From: DATBED01 sp036276195 | GTDB lineage: Bacteria; Patescibacteriota; Saccharimonadia; Saccharimonadales; UBA4665 | Assembly: GCA_036276195.1 (NCBI GenBank) | Contig: DATBED010000031.1 | Location: 1-35,553 of the forward strand | Length of the DNA stretch: 35,553 nucleotides | Direction of reading: 5' to 3' | Position numbers and translations under genes: made by a program | Shown: piece by piece, positions 30,573-35,553 of the stretch | Position numbering within the stretch: the stretch's first letter is position 1 | How the letters are laid out: every line of letters begins with the position of its first letter | The notes under the pieces: model-generated | What the model saw: the letters and a program-made list of their open reading frames with translations, nothing else | What the model was told of the DNA's origin: nothing | The model's database searches: none

Positions 30573-32006
30573 ATGAAACAGATTGACGCTGCGCCTAAGG
30601 TACCTCTAGCTAACTTTAAGCGTACCAAAATGATTGCTACAGTGGGGCCATCGACCGATAGTTATGAAGCGGTGCTAGAGCTGGTTAAGGCCGGCGTTAA
30701 TGGGCTGCGCTTGAATTTTAGCCACGGCACGCACGAGAGCCATGGCCGGCACATTAAATGGGCCCGTAAGGCTGGCCGTGAAGCCGGCAAACCGGTGGCC
30801 GTGATTCAAGATTTACAAGGGCCAAAGATACGCTTGGGCGATTTTAACGGCATTATTAATGTTAATCGTGGTCAGGGTTATGCTTTTGCCTACGGGGCCA
30901 ATTATACCGAGACCGGGCGTGTACCAACGCAATATGACTTGGCTAAAAAGGTTAAGCGTGGCGAGCGGATGTATATTTATGACGGACGGGTGCGTTTTAC
31001 CATCACCAGTGCCCACGACGGTATAGTACACGCCGAAGCCGAGAACGACGGCATTTTAATTAAGCGTAAAGGCATTAACCTGCCCGACACCGACTTTGGC
31101 GGCGACATTATTACGGCCAAAGACCGGGCCGACCTGATCTATGGTTCGGCTCAAGACATCGATTACGTGGCGCTTAGCTTTGTGCAAACAGCCGATGATA
31201 TTATTAAGCTGAAGCAGCTGTTGAAGAATATGAATAGCTCGGCCAAAGTGATCGCTAAAGTTGAAACCAAGGCGGCAGTGGAAAATATTGAAGAGATTGT
31301 TAAAGCCAGCGATGCTGTCATGGTTGCCCGTGGCGACTTAGCGGTGGAAACTGCGCCCGAAAGCGTGCCGATCGTGCAGCGCCAGATTATCGGTTTGGGG
31401 CTGAAGTACGCTAAACCAACCATTGTCGCCACCCAGATGCTGGCCAGCATGAGCGACTTCCCAGAGCCGACTCGGGCCGAAGTGTCAGACATAGCCACGG
31501 CCGTGCTGGTCGGTGCCGATTGCGTTATGTTGAGCGATGAAACAGCTAGCGGTAAGTATCCGTTGGAGTCCGTCAAAATGATGAAGCGGGTTATCGTGTA
31601 CACAGAGCAAAACTCGCCGTTATCAGTCGTCTTTGCCGACAACTCCGAACCAACTAAGCAAGGTGCCATTAGTAAGGCTGTTATTAACTTGGCCGAAGAT
31701 GTAGATGCCGCGGCTATCATTGCTGAGACTAAATCTGGCGCCACGGCCTTGCAAATTGCTTCACGCCGGCCAACTATTCCCCTTATTGCCGTCACCAGCG
31801 ATATACGGACTGCTCAGCAGCTGTCTATTGTTTTCGGCACCAAGAGCTATAACCGCCCGGTTGACCCTCAGGCAGCTGTTAAGCTAACTGATTGGCTGCG
31901 CCAAAATAAGCTGCTGCGCAAAGGTGACATAGTCGTCACCGCTTCGGGGCGTCACCCCGGCGTGGTTGGTACCACTGATACAATTAAGATTCGCGTGTTA
32001 GAGTAA
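30573..32006 (+). CDS. pyk: Pyruvate kinase
   Basis: Converts phosphoenolpyruvate and ADP to pyruvate and ATP. TKMIATVGPSTDSYE, LRLNFSHGTHESH (active-site Arg/Asn), DLQGPKIRLG, AKVETKAAVENIEEI (catalytic Lys-Glu), VMVARGDLAVE (metal site) and DEIA-type EVSDIATAVLVGADCVMLSD then ETASGKYP are present. 477 residues with a full C-terminal domain. 'LSDETA' replaces the common 'LSGETA'. It heads the pyk-pgk-tpiA block (gaps of 4 and 19 bases), the lower glycolysis of a cell that seems to live on sugars. Confidence 0.95.
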   Translation: MKQIDAAPKVPLANFKRTKMIATVGPSTDSYEAVLELVKAGVNGLRLNFSHGTHESHGRHIKWARKAGREAGKPVAVIQDLQGPKIRLGDFNGIINVNRGQGYAFAYGANYTETGRVPTQYDLAKKVKRGERMYIYDGRVRFTITSAHDGIVHAEAENDGILIKRKGINLPDTDFGGDIITAKDRADLIYGSAQDIDYVALSFVQTADDIIKLKQLLKNMNSSAKVIAKVETKAAVENIEEIVKASDAVMVARGDLAVETAPESVPIVQRQIIGLGLKYAKPTIVATQMLASMSDFPEPTRAEVSDIATAVLVGADCVMLSDETASGKYPLESVKMMKRVIVYTEQNSPLSVVFADNSEPTKQGAISKAVINLAEDVDAAAIIAETKSGATALQIASRRPTIPLIAVTSDIRTAQQLSIVFGTKSYNRPVDPQAAVKLTDWLRQNKLLRKGDIVVTASGRHPGVVGTTDTIKIRVLE

Positions 32007-32010
32007 TTAT

Positions 32011-33297
32011 ATGTTCACCAAACAAACCATTAGAGACATAGATTTAAAAAACAAAACCGTATTGCTCCGAGCGGACTTCAATGTACCGGTACAAGATGGC
32101 AAAATCATCGATGATTATCGTATTCAGCAGTCACTACCAACTGTCAAATACTTGTTGGATCAAAACGTTAGGCTAATTATCTGCTCTCACCTGGGACGCC
32201 CTAAGGGCAAAATTGATGAATCGCTCAGCCTGGCACCTGTAGCCAAACGTTTACAAAAATTATTGGGCCACCCAGTCCGATTTGTCCATGATTGTGTCGG
32301 AGATGAGGTTAAAAAAGCGGCTGATCAATTGGAGCGGGGTCAGATTCTCCTGCTTGAAAATGTGCGTTTTCACTCTGAAGAGGAAGCTGACGATGCCCAA
32401 TTCGCTAAACAATTAGCAAGTTTAGCCGAAATTTATGTAAATGACTCTTTTGCCGTGGACCATCACCCGGCGGTTTCTGTGACGGGAATAGCTAAGTACT
32501 TACCAGCCGTGAGCGGCCTTTTGCTGGAAAAGGAAATGACCACCCTAACTCAGGTTATGGAAAAGCCAAAACGGCCACTTATGGCCGTAATTGGCGGCGC
32601 CAAGATCGCTGACAAACTAGAGGTGATGACTCGCTTCATAGATATTGCTGACTGTGTGGCGGTTGGCGGCGCCATGGCCAATACTTTTCTGGTCGCTAAT
32701 GGCGTAAAAGTTGGTGAAAGCCTTTATGACAAAGCTGAAGTAGCAGTAGCTAAAGACATACTTAAGAAAGCCGAAAGAGAAGCCGCGAAAAGGCAGTTTG
32801 TGTTTTTGGTCCCTCACGACGTGGTAGTAGCTGAGAAAATTGATAAGACAGCGCCGACCCGGCTGGTGGAACTATCATCAAATGTTCTAGCCGATATTGA
32901 GCACTACCCACAACGTGTACCTGCCGGTTCTAGCCATGTCCAAGTTAATGAAAGGATTTTGGATATCGGACCATTCAGCGCTTCGTTAATTGCTGGCGCG
33001 ATCCAGCTTACGAATACTGTAGTTTGGAGCGGCACTATGGGCGTAACAGAGACACCAAGCTTACAAGGTCCAATTGGCCCTACTGCTCACGGCACTCAAA
33101 CGATTGTAGATGCCATGCTGGGCGAATTTGGTCATAAACCTTTTAGCGTTGTTGGCGGAGGCGATACGGTGGGCTATGTACAATCTCGTAATTTAACAGA
33201 TGTCTTTAGTCATGTTTCCACTGGTGGGAGCGCGAGTCTTGAAGTGTTAGCCGGCCACAAACTGCCGGGCGTGGAAGCGCTGCTAGACAAAAAATAG
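32011..33297 (+). CDS. pgk: Phosphoglycerate kinase
   Basis: Makes ATP from 1,3-bisphosphoglycerate. VLLRADFNVPVQDGKI, SHLGRPKG, LLLENVRFH, VNDSFAVDHHPAVS, VIGGAKIADKL and the nucleotide loop VVGGGDTVGYV are all present. 428 residues, some 30 longer than most; the extra lies in the second half (about residues 260-330). It follows pyk by four bases. Confidence 0.95.
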   Translation: MFTKQTIRDIDLKNKTVLLRADFNVPVQDGKIIDDYRIQQSLPTVKYLLDQNVRLIICSHLGRPKGKIDESLSLAPVAKRLQKLLGHPVRFVHDCVGDEVKKAADQLERGQILLLENVRFHSEEEADDAQFAKQLASLAEIYVNDSFAVDHHPAVSVTGIAKYLPAVSGLLLEKEMTTLTQVMEKPKRPLMAVIGGAKIADKLEVMTRFIDIADCVAVGGAMANTFLVANGVKVGESLYDKAEVAVAKDILKKAEREAAKRQFVFLVPHDVVVAEKIDKTAPTRLVELSSNVLADIEHYPQRVPAGSSHVQVNERILDIGPFSASLIAGAIQLTNTVVWSGTMGVTETPSLQGPIGPTAHGTQTIVDAMLGEFGHKPFSVVGGGDTVGYVQSRNLTDVFSHVSTGGSASLEVLAGHKLPGVEALLDKK

Positions 33298-33316
33298 GGT
33301 ACAATTAAGCGTAAGC

Positions 33317-34105
33317 ATGAAAAAGACTTTGATTGTCGGTAACTGGAAGATGAACTTGGGCGTGCACGAGGCCAGCCTGCTGGTTAAACGGCTGAACGAC
33401 CATATTCCGGTTTACCGCGATATTGAGGTAGTGCTGGCGCCCAGCCTATTAACACTGCAGCCAATCAGCCAAGAAATCGATCGCCGCAAGTTCAAACTGG
33501 CCGCCCAAAACGCCTATTTTAAAGATGAGGGCGCCTTTACCGGCGAGGTTAGCTTTACCATGCTGCGCGATCTGGTGCAGTACGCCATTGTTGGCCACAG
33601 CGAGCGCCGGATTTACTTCAACGAAACGCTGGAAGTAGTGCGCGACAAAGTGCAGGCCGCCATTCGCAATGGCATTAGCCCGATTCTTTGCGTCGGTGAA
33701 ACCAAGCAAGAGCGCGCAGCTGGCGAAACTAAGCGCGTTATACATGACCAAGTTACCACAGCTCTGTCTAATTTAACGGCCGAAGACGTCGAGAACGTCG
33801 TGATTGCCTACGAACCGGTTTGGGCCATCAGCACCTTCGGCGGGGAACTGGCTAAGCCCGATCAAGTTAAGCAGGTGATCGACCAGATTCGCTACCAGGT
33901 TAAAGAACTCTACGGAGCTGTAGTAGCTGAAGATATGCGCGTGATTTATGGTGGCAGCGTAGATGACCAAACCGCTGGCGGCTACTTACAAATTGAGGGC
34001 GTTGATGGTTGCCTGCCCGGCAGCGCCAGCCTGAACTACGCCAAGTTCTCGGGCATAGTAGAGAAAGCCTACGCTCTAAAGCACAAAGACACAAAAAATG
34101 GCTGA
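33317..34105 (+). CDS. tpiA: Triose-phosphate isomerase
   Basis: NWKMN (catalytic Lys), IVGHSERR (His), AYEPVWAI (Glu base) and YGGSV near the end define the enzyme. 262 residues. The flexible loop after Glu reads AISTFGGELA where most enzymes have AIGTGxxA, so the lid hinge differs. TACAAT 11 bases before the ATG may be a promoter of its own. The last eight bases overlap the next gene. Confidence 0.95.
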   Translation: MKKTLIVGNWKMNLGVHEASLLVKRLNDHIPVYRDIEVVLAPSLLTLQPISQEIDRRKFKLAAQNAYFKDEGAFTGEVSFTMLRDLVQYAIVGHSERRIYFNETLEVVRDKVQAAIRNGISPILCVGETKQERAAGETKRVIHDQVTTALSNLTAEDVENVVIAYEPVWAISTFGGELAKPDQVKQVIDQIRYQVKELYGAVVAEDMRVIYGGSVDDQTAGGYLQIEGVDGCLPGSASLNYAKFSGIVEKAYALKHKDTKNG

Positions 34106-34676
34106 TTCTAAAAAAACCGCCAAGCCAATCAACGACGTGGCGCACCCTGATGAAACGGCGCCCGAAACCTCATCCAGGCCAATCCTGGTAACCAATCGGC
34201 CGATTATTAAGGATCCAATGATGGTTGAGGGCGAAAAAGCAACCAGCGAGATGAATGAAGATACGGTTAAGGTTAAGGTACAAGACCACTCTGAGCTGAA
34301 GCTGCCTGCAACTGCGGCACCAGAACCGCCCGCCAATGAGCCTGCTCAGCCAGAGGCAGCACCCCCGGAGCCTGCTAAAGAGACTGAACCCAGCACCAGC
34401 GAAGGCAACAAGGATGATACACCAGATGCGGAGGCCATTGATGAGGCCGAAGCTGCCAAACAAGCCGAGCACGACACGGCCATTCAGAAACTGGCTGACT
34501 CTAAGCAGTACTTTCTACCAATCAACGCCATCGAAAAGCGCAAAAGCCAACGCTTCGTCCTGCTTGGCATCGCATTAAGCCTGCTACTAGCCGTGGCCTG
34601 GGTAGATGTAGCTCTTGACTCCGGCATCATTCAAATTAATGGCATCAAACCCGTCACCCACTTCTTCAGCAATTGA
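34098..34676 (+). CDS. Tail-anchored acidic disordered membrane protein, unknown
   Basis: 192 residues. The first 125 are acidic, rich in Pro, Glu and Ala (ATAAPEPPANEPAQPEAAPP) and likely disordered. After a short helical, charged part comes one membrane helix (about 152-172, FVLLGIALSLLLAVAWVDVA) and a short C-terminal stretch. Overlap with tpiA (ATGGCTGA) means shared transcription. No family is recognised. Confidence 0.6.
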   Translation: MADSKKTAKPINDVAHPDETAPETSSRPILVTNRPIIKDPMMVEGEKATSEMNEDTVKVKVQDHSELKLPATAAPEPPANEPAQPEAAPPEPAKETEPSTSEGNKDDTPDAEAIDEAEAAKQAEHDTAIQKLADSKQYFLPINAIEKRKSQRFVLLGIALSLLLAVAWVDVALDSGIIQINGIKPVTHFFSN

Positions 34677-34707
34677 TTAATAGTACAAATGATGGCACAA
34701 TACGGTA
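34673..34707 (+). promoter_or_regulatory. Promoter of the broken uridine-kinase-like gene
   Basis: TTGATT (34673-34678), 17-base spacer, CACAAT (34696-34701), six bases, ATG at 34708. Same leaderless geometry as the array genes. Confidence 0.55.
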
Positions 34708-35215
34708 ATGAAACAACCCTTTATTCTGGCGCTTGCTGGCGGTACCGGTTCTGGTAAATCCACCCTCGCGGAGGGCTTAGGGGCGAAGTTCCAAAATAAC
34801 TGAAAAAGACCCTGAGGGCATATCAGAATATGATGTTTGGGAACCTCGAAAGCGCACTATGGTTGAGCCGGAGCGGCTGATCATACTTGAAGGCTTCTTA
34901 GCACTTGTCTACCCGGAACTAAGAGAGCTATATGACTATTCGGTGTACCTTGACGCTCCGTTTGATAAAAGTATTGAGCGGCGCGTACATGACATGCCCG
35001 ATGGCTATAAAGAAACTGTGGTGCGTGGCATGCATACTAAATACGTAGCTGCCTCCAAACAGTATGCCAGTCTAGTGGTTGACGTGGTGAATAACGATCA
35101 ACAAACTGTTTTGAGCCGCGTGCTTGACGCCGTTAAGCCAATGCTTGGCTTAAATAGCAGCCTCATACATACTAGCCAGCTGAAGCGCTCCGTATATTAT
35201 TATTTTTTATATTAA
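34708..35215 (+). pseudogene. Uridine-kinase-like P-loop kinase, deleted and frameshifted
   Basis: The first frame (34708-34803) reads MKQPFILALAGGTGSGKSTL and then stops at TGA 34801-34803; GGTGSGKST is a Walker A. A second frame, open from before 34859, reads EPERLIILEGFLALVYPELR then ELYDYSVYLDAPFDKSIERR, the Udk-family 'viilEGfLal.dpelrel.D..vyvD....r..RR' region. Between them about 50-60 residues (substrate site and core) are missing and the frame changes. The intact promoter shows that the loss is recent or that a fragment is still made. The C-terminal end (LIHTSQLKRSVYYYFLY) is also not family-like. Confidence 0.7.
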
Positions 35216-35312
35216 GATACGGAACGGCTGCAGGTTGTATGATCAGGCTATGACAACCAAGAGTATTCCGGAAAGATCATTAGTTAACGGAGAGTTTGTT
35301 AAAATGGTAAGG

Positions 35313-35553
35313 TGTTAGATAAATTGTTGGAGGGTTTGAATCCGGAGCAGCGCCGAGCCGTAGAGACTACTGAAGGGCCGCTGTTGATTCAGGCTGGCGC
35401 CGGTTCGGGCAAAACCAAGACGCTGACGCACCGCATTGCTTACTTAATTGCCACCAATCGGGCGACGCCGTTCAACATTTTAGCAGTGACGTTTACCAAT
35501 AAAGCCGCTAAAGAAATGCGCCAGCGGGTGGCGCGGTTGCTGGGCGAAAACCC
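35313..35553 (+). CDS. UvrD/PcrA-family DNA helicase, N-terminal part (cut by window edge)
   Basis: LDKLLEGLNPEQRRAVETTE then GPLLIQAGAGSGKTKTLTHR and VTFTNKAAKEMRQRV show the Q motif, motif I (AGAGSGKT) and motif Ia (TFTNKAA) of superfamily 1A helicases. It starts at GTG 35313, with TAAAAT exactly six bases upstream, so again apparently leaderless. About 80 residues are visible; the gene runs off the end. Confidence 0.9.

Noticed and set aside
1..35553. UGA read as glycine, as in some Patescibacteria
   Set aside because: TGA closes several intact genes at the right family length (for example at 11378, 16639 region neighbours and 17475), and no conserved protein runs through an in-frame TGA except the broken kinase at 34801.

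Overview
The window looks like a chromosome fragment of a Patescibacteria (CPR) bacterium, most likely Candidatus Saccharibacteria. The pointers are small genes in tight operons, a DUF5674 gene pair, secreted proteins ending in an LxNTGPG anchor motif, and GH13 sugar enzymes next to a bare pyk-pgk-tpiA block. TGA is used as a stop, so the code is the ordinary bacterial one. The lineage is inferred from gene content; no rRNA is present.

Layout. 1-400: end of folA and a 52-codon gene. 664-3424 (-): flavin electron-transfer operon (FMN-binding protein, ApbE, NqrB/RnfD-like membrane protein fused to a ferredoxin reductase). 3589-7007 (+): two GH13 enzymes. 7016-8275 (-): small membrane proteins, a VOC gene remnant and a DUF5674 pair. 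8332-16585: an array of accessory genes ending at the 3' end of tRNA-Lys(CUU). 16656-21912: folD, murI, murD, a response regulator, an EamA transporter and a PLP decarboxylase. 21963-24562: a split sensor system (membrane protein, small protein, soluble histidine kinase). 24646-28490: three secreted proteins. 28676-30045: tRNA-Glu(UUC) followed by a second, smaller array. 30195-34676: an anchored small protein, pyk, pgk, tpiA and a membrane protein. 34708-35215: a broken uridine-kinase-like gene. 35313-end: start of a UvrD/PcrA helicase.

Main observation. Eight copies of a short repeat (core TGGAGGGCC, then a half resembling ACCGTnnacGCTATcGCAACT) lie between genes from 8332 to 15340. The ninth core is the CCA-bearing 3' end of tRNA-Lys itself. 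Each interval (573 to 2135 bp) carries one or two accessory genes in either orientation: six-hairpin glycosidase, membrane proteins, toxin-antitoxin, HAD phosphatase, VanZ-like protein, TIM-barrel protein. Several repeats sit inside imperfect inverted repeats, like integron attC sites. The same design recurs with an unrelated 91-bp palindromic repeat at the 3' end of tRNA-Glu, followed by a NUDIX gene, a second copy of the repeat and a toxin-antitoxin pair. I read these as tRNA-anchored, integron-like cassette arrays. No recombinase lies in the window, so mobility is inference.

Expression. Many genes, including nearly every cassette gene, have a TAnnnT-like -10 box exactly 6 (sometimes 7) bases before the start codon and no leader. 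This implies leaderless mRNAs and makes each cassette an independent transcription unit. Shine-Dalgarno sites appear mainly at the secreted-protein genes and the response regulator.
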